Positions 1 to 13,000 of a stretch of 64,000 nt of DNA are shown here, in pieces (within the stretch, counting starts at the first letter, position 1; each line of letters starts with the position of its first letter). The position numbers were made by a program, and so were the translations under genes. Location of the stretch: contig NC_134030.1 of the NCBI RefSeq assembly GCF_964204645.1, positions 21,450,210-21,514,209 of the forward strand. Direction: 5' to 3'. This DNA is from Tubulanus polymorphus. Taxonomy: Eukaryota; Nemertea; Palaeonemertea; Tubulaniformes; Tubulanidae. The notes beneath the pieces are model-generated. The model searched no databases, was not told the DNA's origin, and saw only the letters and a list, made by a program, of their open reading frames with translations.

Positions 1-57
1 CAAAAATAAGTTGGTCCGAGTTTGGTAAATTTGCAGATGAAGTTAGTCAGAGTTTTG

Positions 58-390
58 ACATCCTCCCTCGGCAGGGATTCGAACCTGATGGCATCGCTAC
101 ACTCAGCCACAGCACGAAACCCTGCCTCACTAGACCGAGTGTTAGCCGTGCGAAAACTTGCTGCAACAATCAGATTGCTTGCAGTATAATCACTGAGGTA
201 AATTCCAAAGAAGAACTATAAATGGGAAAATCTGGGCTTAAATAAAACAGGATTTCTGATTGGCTGATAATGACATCATCTAAGCTACGCACCCGGTCTA
301 GTGTGGCAGGGTTTCGTATCGTAGCAATCTCGATACCATCAGGTTCGAATCCCTGTTGGGGGAGGATCAGATTTGAGGGTAATTATCCTG
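58..390. repeat. tRNA-derived SINE pair in inverted orientation
   Basis: Minus-strand copy at about 58-150 and plus-strand copy at about 286-390. Both contain CGGTCTAGTG, GGCAGGGTTTCGT, an A-box-like TGGCTGAGTG (clear in the minus copy) and an intact polymerase III B box GGTTCGAATCC. Neither folds convincingly as a tRNA gene. Confidence 0.65.
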
Positions 391-394
391 GAGA

Positions 395-510
395 ATTGCC
401 AGAAGTGGAATCACCTATCGCCACAGTTGATGTCCTACTGCCCACTATTGACATCTGGTGGATCCCCACGCGACCACAAGTGAAATCCCCGATTGCCAGA
501 GCAGCCGTTT
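395..510 (+). repeat. Copy of the 'TGACACCTGGTGGATCC' dispersed repeat
   Basis: Reads gaagtggaatcacctat, cgccacagttgatgtcctac, ctggtggatcc. The same phrases are in tandem at 17790-18110 and inverted at 26279-26370. Confidence 0.6.
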
Positions 511-1097
511 TTAGGTTCCCCGATTAAACTTCATCGTTATCGGAGTAAATTTCTAATGGTTACTTTCTGTCGAACCAGCGAGCCGCGACCGCGCCAAAAC
601 ATCTTCAATAACAAACATTTTGATCAATCAAACATTTTCTACATTTTATAATATCACAGTACGATACCAGAAGTTTGGATTGTACGCTTTTTGCAAATAC
701 CTCGAAAATCACAATTTTTCAACGCCCTGAAACGGCAGAAACAATTTATGGCCCTGCGCTCATGTACGCATACATACTAAATGAATATATCCTCTCAACA
801 ATATAGACGTCATGTGCTTTTTCCACTTTCACAACGGACCCTAAAAATCTCGTACACTGACGGGCAGACAAGCTATGACATCACACGCAACACCCTCTAT
901 TGGTGGTCAAACACATCAAATGATTCACATAACAGCCCCTCGAAATTTATAAATCCCCTGATTATCACTAGCTGTTACGTACGGGCCAAGTCTCCAGCAA
1001 TGAGTGGTTGACAAACTACGATATAACGCACAACACCGTCTATTGCTTATCTATTCGAAGAAAAGTAGATTCGGCCAGAAAATTTAGTGAAAGTAAT
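511..1097. other. Non-coding flank, nothing recognised
   Basis: AT-rich sequence with only short unconvincing open frames. Confidence 0.5.
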
Positions 1098-1535
1098 CAT
1101 CGCACAGTACATTAAACTACTAGCGTCATCGCACAGTACATAAAACTACTAGCGTCATCGCACAGTACATAAAACTACTAGCGTCATCGCACAGTACATA
1201 AAACTACTAGCGTCATCGCACAGTACATTAAACTACTAGCGTCATCGCACAGTACATAAAACTACTAGCGTCATCGCACAGTACATAAAACTACTAGCGT
1301 CATCGCACAGTACATAAAACTACTAGCGTCATCGCACAGTACATTAAACTACTAGCGTCATCGCACAGTACATTAAACTACTAGCGTCATTGCACAGTAC
1401 ATAAAACTACTAGCGTCATCGCAAAGTACATAAAACTACTAGCGTCATCGCGCAGTACATAAAACTACTAGCGTCATCACGCAGTACATTAAACTACTAG
1501 CATCATCGCATAGTACATTAAACTACTAGCGTCAT
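1098..1535. repeat. 29-bp minisatellite, ~15 copies
   Basis: Unit reads catcgcacagtacataaaac then tactagcgt. Copies are nearly identical, differing mainly at attaaac versus ataaaac. Confidence 0.95.
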
Positions 1536-2572
1536 AGAAAAACACCCAAAAAATGCCCTTAAAAATGAAAAGTTTGCACAGTAAAACGTAGTAGATTCCT
1601 CTTAACCTCGAATGCGTTCAAGCTAAATCATCGCTGAACTCAAAAACGCAAATCTTAGAACCATTGAACAACAGAATGTGAATTAATTTTCCATTTCCTA
1701 ATTCGGCAACTTGATACCAGAAATCACTGGTCCGTATCGGTTTGAGTTCAGAGGAGTCTACTTCAAAGACCACACACTACAAAATTCATTCTAAAAGTAT
1801 TCGGGCAACAATTGATAAATAAACATGTCACAATTAATCAGCAATATTAATTAACACCAATTCTTAATTACAAATAAATATTTCATTAAATATTTCAAAT
1901 ATTTTTGGTCCGGGTTTGTAAAATGTGCATGAAGATGTTTGGTGATGTTGACATGTACACGAATGATGTAAAAGTATGTAACATGTACATGTTTGAAGAT
2001 GTCGACATGTGCATGTTATGATTGAAATGTCGCATGTACATGTTATGAGATGCCGACATGTGCATGTTTTGATATAAACGTCAATGTATACACGTTTTCA
2101 AGTATGTATATATATATATATAACATGTTATAAGATGGTGACATGCACATGTTTGAATATGACATGCGCATGTCTCGAGATGCCGACATGTTGTCACCGG
2201 ATGTCATTCGTTGTGCAATCGAAAAATGCGTACATCGAAAATATGTACAAAAAGAGAGAGAGAACGAAACGATTTTCGCAAACACCTGAGAAAGAGTTCG
2301 ATGAAACGATAAGAAAATTCCACTGAAATTCATCTCAAACGACGCGATATTGAAACCGATATTTCGATCTTTCTAAGATAGTCGCGCGGGTTCATGAAAG
2401 TAATCCCTATCGTTGAACACAATGAATTTACGCGGTAGGCCGAGCCGCTTACCACGGATTATCACCAAACATAAGATCTTCCTACTCCAGTTTACTCCAG
2501 AGAACGACCGATTATCGCTCCGACTGCTCCGGAATTCACTCGCCGGCTTGTAGAGAATGGTTATCGGTCAGG
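1536..2572. other. Non-coding; degenerate ACATGTACATG repeats
   Basis: 1915-2190 holds many acatgtacatg/gacatgtgcatg words and a short (TA)n at 2106-2122. The rest shows nothing recognisable. Confidence 0.5.
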
Positions 2573-3839
2573 CAAGATACAAGCACTCAGTCTACTGTAG
2601 ATCAGATACAAGCACTTAGTCTACGGTAGATCAGATACAAGCACTCAGTCTACTGTAGATCAGATACAAGCACTTAGTCTACGGTAGATCAGATACAAGC
2701 ACTTAGTCTACGGTAGATCAGATACAAGCACTTAGTCTACGGTAGATCAGATACAAGCACTCAGTCTACTGTAGATCAGATACAAGCACTCAGTCTACTG
2801 TAGATCAGAGACAAGCTCTCAGTCTACGGTAGATCAGATACAAGCACTTAGTCTACTGTAGATCAGAGACAAGCACTTAGTCTACGGTAGATCAGAGACA
2901 AGCACTCAGTCTACTGTAGATCAGATACAAGCACTCAGTCTACTGTAGATCAGATACAAGCACTTAGTCTACGGTAGATCAGAGACAAGCTCTCAGTCTA
3001 CTGTAGATCAGATACAAGCTCTCAGTCTACGGTAGATCAGATACAAGCACTTAGTCTACGGTAGATCAGATACAAGCACTCAGTCTACTGTAGATCAGAT
3101 ACAAGCACTCAGTCTACTGTAGATCAGATACAAGCACTTAGTCTACGGTAGATCAGAGACAAGCTCTCAGTCTACTGTAGATCAGAGACAAGCGCTCAGT
3201 CTACTGTAGATCAGATACAAGCACTTAGTCTACGGTAGATCAGAGACAAGCTCTCAGTCTACTGTAGATCAGATACAAGCACTCAGTCTACTGTAGATCA
3301 GATACAAGCACTTAGTCTACTGTAGATCAGATACAAGCACTTATTCTACGGTAGATCAGATACAAGCACTTATTCTACGGTAGATCAGATACAAGCACTT
3401 AGTCTACGGTAGATCAGATACAAGCACTCAGTCTACTGTAGATCAGATACAAGCACTTAGTCTACGGTAGATCAGAGACAAGCACTCAGTCTACTGTAGA
3501 TCAGATACAAGCACTCAGTCTACTGTAGATCAGATACAAGCACTTAGTCTACTGTAGATCAGATACAAGCACTTATTCTACGGTAGATCAGATACAAGCA
3601 CTTATTCTACTGTAGATCAGATACAAGCACTCAGTCTACTGTAGATCAGATACAAGCACTTAGTCTACTGTAGATCAGATACAAGCACTTATTCTACGGT
3701 AGATCAGAGACAAGCGCACAGTCTACGGTAGATCAGATACAAGCACTTAGTCTACGGTAGATCAGATACAAGCACTTAGTCTACAGTAGATCAGAGACAA
3801 GCGCGCAGTCTACGGTAGATCAGAGACAAGCGTGCAGTC
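2573..3839. repeat. 29-bp minisatellite, ~43 copies, downstream of the KMT2 stop
   Basis: Unit cagatacaagcacttagtct then acggtagat. It is unrelated to the 29-bp array at 1098. Two positions vary together (actcag with actgta; acttag with acggta), giving two main unit types in mixed order. Each unit carries the small inverted repeat TCTAC-n-GTAGA. No unique spacers, so not a CRISPR. Confidence 0.96.
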
Positions 3840-3963
3840 CATTGTAATCAACTTTTCTGTCTATTTCTTTAAGTAACAGATCTTTGCTGAGGCAGTGAAC
3901 GTCGTTTTGTCTTTTAAACACGACCAATGACCCGTCGATGGGTCTCTCAGACGGATGCGCGAA

Positions 3964-4069
3964 TTAGTTGAGATATTTGCGACACTTTTTCGTCGCGCAC
4001 GAACACGGTATCTTCACGTCTTCGATCGGGAACTTGTAATCGTAAGTCAGCTCTTCGGCGCATTTTATT
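3964..4069 (-). CDS. KMT2A: KMT2 exon 33: SET end, post-SET and stop
   Basis: 106 nt. Encodes [20 protein letters not shown] then [14 protein letters not shown] and TAA. The catalytic YDY and the post-SET C-x-C-x4-C zinc ligands are intact, and the protein ends in the family-typical CRK(F/Y)LN. No AATAAA is visible between the stop and the 29-bp array at 3839, so the transcript 3' end is undefined. Confidence 0.97.
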
Positions 4070-7000
4070 CTGAAAAAATTCGAAAAAAGTCGATAAGTTC
4101 GAAGTGACAGATTTGTTGAATTTTCTTAACACACTTCAGAATTTGGTCGTGGCAGCCGTACTCAAAAATGAAGATTGACAGATTTAACACGATCCCTACA
4201 GATCAGTTACCTATTCCTGGATGTAAGGAGTTTTTAAGGAATTTCATATTTATATTCATATTTCATGGGAGCGTCTGAATCACGTTCATATCCCAATTAG
4301 CAAAGACTTCAAATCGGTACTGTTTATCTCAGTAAACCGATAATTCAGTGGTTTCGTAAGCAAATTATTATCCTTTACACCTGAACTTGATTTCTAATTT
4401 AGTCACCACCTAATAGGGTTAAATAAAACCCTAGTTCCCTAGTTCCAACTGTACTAATTTAGGCGTAATTTTCAATACAACTTATCTAACAGTCTGCTTC
4501 TCAAAATTGATGCTTCTCAAAATTGATGCTTCTCAAAATTGACAGAGTTTTGGGCATTTTGTTCGAATAAAAGTAGTTTCAAGAACCTTTAAAAGCATTT
4601 GCTGTTAAGGAGTTTTTTATGAATCAATGAGTCATAGGCACCTTGTTCAGAGTTAAACGTATAATCATCGGAATGAGATGAAAACATGAAAATGGGTGCG
4701 TAAAATATTTTTTCGACTTTTAACTTACGGTCTCATCGCGAATATGACGATGTGTTTCTTGCCGTCGACGTTGATGACTTTCGAGTAACAATTCGGCTGC
4801 GAAAAAATAAAACAGAATAACCGTAAACAATGACCGGTATCGGGCAGTTGTCGGGGTGCCCCTGGACCTCTAGTTCTTAGACATTCCATTTCATTCTAAG
4901 CGTTACATTTTCTAAGCTAATAATCATTTTCATCATAAAATCATTTTCGTCTGGATCAGTTATTTTCAAAATGGGTAAAAATAGGTTAAGATTGACTGGT
5001 CTTAGATTGTAAGGTTGGCTATAAAACTAAGACGGTTTTAGACTGGTCTTTAAATCTAAGCTCCGAGTATTAATAATATTGATAACAATTATGATTATAT
5101 TAATAATGATAATAATAATAATAATAATAATCATTCATCAGTTAAATAGCGCTTTACTATAAAACAATCATGGCACTTTACATAAAAGAGGCTACAATAC
5201 ATGTAGTAATAAAATTGTTCAAATACAACCAAAACATAAAATCAAATGGCAAGATATTACAAGATGACAACAGCTTTCTTCAAGAGATATTCAGAGATTT
5301 TTTGTTTTCGTTCGAGTGCAACTTGACCCCCCTGAAAATGAAATCTTTTAGATTTTGTTCTCGTATTTTCGCCGAGTACTCACGTCGCACGAGTGGTTGA
5401 TGAATCTGGCGGCGTTACCGTGCATCGTCGCGTCGACAACGTCGTAATCGTCGATACGGAACATATAACAACCGATACCCTACAAATATACAACACACGT
5501 TATCTATCAGACCTCAAACCGTCTGCACATTCCGGCCTATTACACCTCAAACCGTCTGCACATTCCGGCCTATTACACCGCAAACCGTCTGCACATTCCG
5601 GCCTATTACACCTCAAACCGTCTGCACATTCCGGCCTATTACACCTCAAACCGTCTGCACATTCCGGCCTATTACACCTCAAACCGTCTGCACATTCCGG
5701 CCTATTACACCTCAAACCGTCTGCACATTCCGGCCTATTACACTTCAAACCGTCTGCACATTCCGGCCTATTACACCTCAAACCGTCTGCACATTCCGGC
5801 CTATTACACCTCAAACCGTCTGCGCATTCCGGCCTATTACACCTCAAGCTGCCCGAATCCACCCCGACTCTTTTTCCATCTACTTCACAAAAACAGTTAC
5901 ACTCAGGGTTCATTTTCATAACTTTTCCGAACATAGATTATAAATTTTCAATACCACTAAGTTACCTATCACCAACCTAGAACAGGCAACGTAGGCCTTA
6001 ATTTCAAGATAGCACGAAAATCTTATTTTCAGAACATTTTCTGAATTTCAAATCCATTTGCTTAAGACTAAGTAGACACAAAGATATCAAAACTGTTCTA
6101 TTCTTGCGATTTGAAATTCTTGGAGCATGAAGATGACGAATCTGAACGCAAATCTTTCGTGGCGATTTTGGTGGTCCAACTCATCAATCTCATATAACAT
6201 GAAAGCCTAGTGTGTTTATAACAAAATGACATAAAATATGAAAGAATTCTCGCGAGATATCGCGTGCGCACCTTGCTCTCGTAATAACGTTCTCGTTTAT
6301 CGGTTAACACGGCTCTGATGACTTCACCGGCGTATTCTATAACCATCTCACCGGCGTCTATATTCCTCTTACAGAATAAACCGCGTCCGTGAATACCAGA
6401 CCTAGAAAACATTCGAAACAGAGAACGCGTCAATTCAAAATCCATAAATTGTATCAATTTACCTAAATGGGAATGAACAGATATTATCAGACTTCATCGG
6501 AACCTCGTTTCAACCGACTCAGATACGACGACTCATCGGATATAACAAATATAGAATATCGTCCCAAGTAAGAGAATTTGATCTATTTCAAACTACTTTT
6601 GTATCGGTTATAACAAACAGATTTTCTGGTCTCCTGAAGTTCGTTGTAACGAGGTTCCGCTGTATATAGAACTATCGGTTATAACGAACAGATTTTCTGG
6701 TCTCCTGAAGTTCGTTCTAACGAGGTTCCGCTGTATATAGAACTATCGGTTATAACGAACAGATTTTCTGGTCTCTTGAAGTTCGTTGTAACGAGGTTCC
6801 GCTGTATATAGAACTATCGGTTATAACGAACAGATTTTCTGGTCTCTTGAAGTTCGTTCTAACGAGGTTCCGCTGTATATAGAACTATCGGTTATAACGA
6901 ACAGATTTTCTGGTCTCTTGAAGTTCGTTGTAACGAGGTTCCGCTGTATATAGAACTATCGGTTATAACAAACAGATTTTATGGTCTCCTGAAGTTCGTT

Positions 7001-10000
7001 GTAACGAGGTTCCGCTGTATATAGAACTATCGGTTATAACGAACAGATTTTCTGGTCTCCTGAAGTTCGTTGTAACGAGGTTCCGCTGTATATAGAACTA
7101 TCGGTTATAACGAACAGATTTTCTGGTCTCCTGAAGTTCGTTGTAACGAGGTTCCGCTGTTATATCTATTTCAACTTAAGTCGCTAGAGAGGACGTTTTG
7201 CAACTGAAAGGTTTTTACTCTTTCCTTAGAAAGACAAACTCAAAATTTCAAAATTTTACCCTCAGTATATTTTGATTTTAAGGTATTTTTTTTCAATTTA
7301 TCTTATTAGAAATCAACAGATACATCATACAACGAAGGAAAACCTTAGCGGTGACCGGTTGATAAAGTTAATTTTCAAGAAAAATCACAAATGAAAGTTG
7401 TGTTCGGGTAAACAATTGACAACCCAGAACTATGCTACGCGAAGTTTTAAATGAATTTACCGAATATTTAGAGAATAATCTCGTGAATTCCCAAAAATTA
7501 CAAAACACCAACCAAGATATATGTCTCAGGGCATTATTGAGCTGGTCTGAAGTTTTTTGCCTCAACCCACTGACGACCACTCAGGGGTATCATCAGCAGG
7601 TTTGAGGTAACTCTTCCCCTCAACCAGCTGAGAATGACTCAGTGGTATCATCAGCAGGTTTGAGGTTCTTTCCCCACCCCCTCAACCCGCTGAGCGCCAC
7701 TCAGGGCATTACTAACAGGTTCGAGGGCTATGAATGTCTCACCTGTAAACGCCGACAGCCTCGCGAGCCGTCTGCTTCAAATGTCTGAACCTCATCGCCA
7801 TCGGTAAATCCATACTCGTCGCCCGTCTACAAAATAAACAACATCGATGAACATTTTACCACCGTTACATGAATTCCAAAGTTTTTGCTGATATCCTGTT
7901 CGAACTGACAGGATCCCTACAGATCAGTCATTCCTGGATTAAAGGAGTTTTAAAAGAGAAAATGCCTTCATATCCCAATTACAGTAGACTCCTCTTAAAT
8001 CGGTACTGTTTATCTCGGTAAACCAGTGAGTAATTCAGTGGTTTTGTAAGCAAATTTTTACCCTCGAAACTCGGGTTTCTAATTCAGTAACCGCATAATT
8101 GGGTAAAAACAAATCCAAACTGTACCGATTTAGGCGTAGTTTACAACAGTCTGCGCAACACGAACATTTCTGATTGCCGTGTTTGAAGAATAGTTTTTGA
8201 GGAAAGGAGTTATAAATACCTGGATGATTTCAACGACATGTCGGCGTCCTGCGACGTCGGTTGATGCTGTATCGGTCTGCGTCGGTATTTAGACAACAGG
8301 AAGCTGAACGTATCGTGAGGTTTACGCTGTTTAAACCCTTCCGATCTCACGCAACCCGACGCGTTGATGGGTGGCTCCTACAAAACACATAACAAATCTC
8401 CCCATGACATCATCTCTGTAACAGATATGTCCACAAATCTCCCTATTACATCATCTCTTTAATAGATATGTCCACAAATCTCCCTATGACATCATCTCTT
8501 TAATAGATATGTCCACAAATCTCCCTATGACATCATCTCTTTAATAGATATGTCCACAAATCTCCCTATGACATCATCTCTTTAATAGATATGTCCACAA
8601 ATCTCCCTATGACATCATCTCTTTAATAGATATGTCCACTAATCACCCTATGACATCATCTCTTCAATAGATATGTCCACAAATCACCCTATGACATCAT
8701 CTCTTTAATAGATATGTCCACAAATCTCCCTATGACATCATCTCTTCGATAGATATGTCCACTTATCACCCTATGACATCATCTCTTCAATAGATATGTC
8801 CACAAATCACCCTATGACATCATCTCTTTAATAGATATGTCCGCAAATCACCCTATGACATCATCTCTTCAATAGATATGTCCATAAATCTCCCTATTAC
8901 ATCATCTCTTTAATAGATATGTCCGCAATTCTCCCTATGACATCATCTCTTCAATAGATATGTCCGCAAATCACCCTATGACATCATCTCTTCAATAGAT
9001 ATGTCCATAAATCTCCCTATTACATCATCTCTTTAATAGATATGTCCACAAATCACCCTATGACATCATCTCTTTAATAGATATGTCCGCAAATCACCCT
9101 ATGACATCATCTCTTTAATAGATATGTCCGCAAATCACCCTATGACATCATCTCTTCAATAGATATGTCCACAAATCACCCTATGACACAAATCACCCTA
9201 TGACATCATCTCTTCAATAGATATGTCCACAAATCTCCCTATGACATCATCAAATAATTCCACCTATGAGATCATCCAATTGTTAACTACAGACTTGATA
9301 TTTAGCCATATTCAGAAAAGATGGCCATATCTATAATGAATGATGAATGATGAATCATAAATCATAGAAAATTAAAGACGGCCACCAAGCAACCGGTAAG
9401 GGTTTCATACCTCTTCGAGTTCACGGCGTTTATACGTCTTGTATTTGAAACGGTAATTGTGACAGTTTTCGGCTCCGTAAAGTTGTTCCATCGCGTGAGT
9501 CACCTGTTTGTGACTCAAACCGAACATATCCTGACCTTTAACATCTAAAACGACGAGAAACATTTCGTAGAAATCAGCGTGAAATCAACTTCATTGTCAT
9601 CGGGTTTTCAATTCGAAGGTTCCTCCTAGGTTTAGGTTATAACGCGGAACCATTTTCGCAGTCATACCTTTAGATTTAAGCCTATGATCAGTTTGGTTCT
9701 AAAACCAATCTATCAACTTAAGACCAGTCTAAACTCATTTTGGTTCTATAACCAATCCATCAACTTAAGACCAGGCTAAACTCATTTTGGTTCTATAACC
9801 ACTCTAACATATTAAGACCAGTCTAAGTTCATTTTGGACCATTAACAAATCTAATAATTGGAAGACTAGTCTAAGCTCATTTTGGTTCTATAGCCAATCT
9901 ATCAACTTAAGACCAGGCTAAACTCATTTTGGTTCTATAACCACTCTAACATATTAAGACCAGTCTAAGTTCATTTTGGACCATTAACAAATCTAATAAT

Positions 10001-13000
10001 TGGAAGACTAGTCTAAGCTCATTTTGGTTCTATAGCCAATCTATCAACTTAAGACCAGGCTAAACTCATTTTGGTTCTATAACCACTCTAACATATTAAG
10101 ACCAGTCTAAGTTCATTTTGGACCATTAACAAATCTAATAATTGGAAGACTAGTCTATGCTCATTTTGGTTCTATAGCCAATCTAACAACTTCAGACCAG
10201 TCTTAAGATTTAGGAACATTCTCATTCCATTTAGGAAAATTTCAAGTCATGACTGCAGAACTGAGCCCTAAGCGTAAAGTTTGACAACATAAAATTAATT
10301 CTGAATACCATAAGCCTCATTTAGGATCTAGATGAAGTAACAAAGAGATTCCGGGAGGATTGGTCTCTCTAACACCCCGAGTTGACTCGTCAAAATCTCA
10401 CTGAATCGAGTCTTCAAGAAGTCATTTTAGTCTAACAAATATGAACATGACTCCTACAGGACTCACCGGTTATATTAAACTGTTTCAGTCTGGCATTGAC
10501 GCGCGCGTCTTGAACTTTCTCCATCACCTTCTGCCACGCTTTGTCGAATGTCTCCGCTTTGACCTTGAACCCGTCGTCGCTCGATATTTCGAACAGCAGG
10601 TGCGGGTAGTTCTTCGAGGTCGCGGCCGACGAGGTTGACGAGGTCGACGGTAGGTCGCGGCACGCGGTCGCGATCACTTCCTCCTCCAGAGCCGGCTGCG
10701 GCAAGCGCGACTCCTGGCGACTGTGCAGAATCGGATGAGCGTCTGAAAAATATACCGTCGAAATATTTGATTTTTGATAGAAATTAGAACAAAACTAATT
10801 TTAAACATTTACAGTAAAAATTCATCGATCCTTTCAGTGCGTGTACACCACAGTGCGGTGTATAAATTAGTAATGGACTTTGCTAGTACAGCGCACCATG
10901 GTGCATTGATACAATTTGTTATTCGTGAGAAAGCACGTTCAGCTAATACACCGCACTATGTAATCACTATTGAAAAAGGCAGCACCTGTCAAACATAAGT
11001 AAATATCAGTAACTAACGATACACCGCACTGCGGCGTAAACTCACTATATCAGTATGTTATTGAACACAATAGGGTGGAATTTTCTTAAATTTTCAGATT
11101 ATCTCCAGCACTGCAAGGATATCAATTAGTCGGCACTGAAAGGGTTTTAACTCTCTGTACACTAGCAGCAGACTGACTGGAGCGCCTGTAAATCAAAGAT
11201 CTAAATTAATTACTCACCCGACGGTTTCGACTTGTGGCTCTGGTTCGAATGCGGAGCCGACGTTTTCGCGATTTTAATCGACGACGATTTCGCCGACCGA
11301 GACTTCATCGCCGCGGTGACCGCGTCCGCACGATCGCGTCGCATCGATTTACTACCGGCGGCGGCGGACTTCGCTTCAGCGGATTTGCGTTTCAGCGGAA
11401 CGACGGCGCGACGGACTGGATCTTGGCGTTGTTGTTGTAGTTGCCGCGGAGGAATTGGCGGAGTCGCGATCGTCTTCGCTGTCAAATTCGGAACGACGTC
11501 CGCTAAATTGATCTTTCTAGTCGACGCGTCCGCGGAGCAGACGGTCGTCGACGACGACGCGTTGACGGCGTCGGATTTCGCGTCGCCGGTCGGCATACGC
11601 ACGACGACCTTCACCCCACCAGGCTGTTTCGCCGCTTCGATCAAATTCGCGATTTCCGGACACATCGGTAACGTGAAACGTTGTACGGTGACTTCGGACC
11701 GCGGCTGGGACGGCGGTGGTTGCGGTAAATAGACGGGTGCGGCGGACGGAATAAACTGCGGACTGTAAATGGCCGATTGCATGGGTACGATTCCCGGCAT
11801 CGACGTCTGCACGACCATCGGCTGATTCAGATAGGTGGCGCCACCCTGAACGAACGTGGGCGTCAGATTCATGGCCGACGCGGCCAGGTTGTTGACGAAT
11901 TGAACTGGTTGTAGCTGCATGCCGGCTATACCAAGCGGACTGCCGGACTGTAACAACGAACCGGACTGTAACAAGGATGCCTGGCCGGACTGTAACAAGG
12001 ATCCGGACTGTAACAAGGATGCTTGTCCGGACTGTAACAACGATCCCGGCTGTAACAAGGTCTGCTGTCCGGACTGTAACAAAGAACCGGACTGCAGCAA
12101 GGACTGTCCGGACTGCAACAAGGACGCGGATTGCAACAAGGACTGACTGGACTGTAACAACGATCCTGATTGTAGCAACGTTGTTTGCAGCGGTTGAATT
12201 CCGGGGATCGGCATGACGATTTGAGTTTGTAAACTCGGCGACTGTTGCAGCGATGCTGTCAGCGGCGACCGCTGCTGCTGCTGCAAAACAGATAACTGAT
12301 TCAACTGCTGCTGCTGCTGCTGCTGCTGATTAGGAGTAAGAAGTGTTTTATTTCGCGGACTCAATGCCGGAATCTGATGGTGATAGGTTTGCGAAACGAC
12401 GGGTGACGACTTCTTATCGCCCGACGCCGATGCTGCCGCCGCTGCTGCTGCTGCCAGCTTGCGATCGCGCTCGTTCAACAACTGTTCGACCGTCTGCTCT
12501 TTGCGTTGGCGCGGCGCCAACGTCTGCTGGGCGATCTCAGACGTGTATTGTTTCTGTAAACTGGCGCTAGAGGTCGCCGTCGACGCCGGTGCGTTCGTTT
12601 TCTTACCGCCGCCGGTTTTCTTCACGGCGATTATCTGAACGTCCTGCTCCTGCTCCTGCTCCTGCTCGGTCTGCGTTTCCTGCTCCTGCTGTTTGACCGG
12701 CTGCGCGTACACGACGCCGACCGTTCCCTCGCGGTCGACATACGAGTACTTCGGTTTCTGACGCGGCGGCGGATTGCTCAACATCTTGTGCAACGTTTCC
12801 AGGTTCTTCGTCGTGTTGTCGCTGTCCTTTTCGACGTCCGAGTCCAGTCCGGAATCGTTGTCCTTCGATTGCGCGTCGTGTAGATCCTCCAGATGGCGAT
12901 GTGGTAACGGAACGACGACCATTCCGCTACCGGACGCTCGCGGTTCCCGATCGGATACCTTCTCGCCGCAGATTTCCAGACGTATTTTATTCTGCTCCGT

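Noticed and set aside
58-150. A functional tRNA gene
   Set aside because: B box is good but I could not form a proper acceptor stem and anticodon arm; fits a tRNA-derived SINE better.
2573-3839. 29-bp repeats as a CRISPR array
   Set aside because: Units are contiguous with no unique spacers, and the genome is animal.
5393-5980. 195-residue and opposite-strand 144-residue open frames with 11-residue repeats
   Set aside because: Produced by a 33-bp intronic minisatellite; both strands stay open because 33 is divisible by three.
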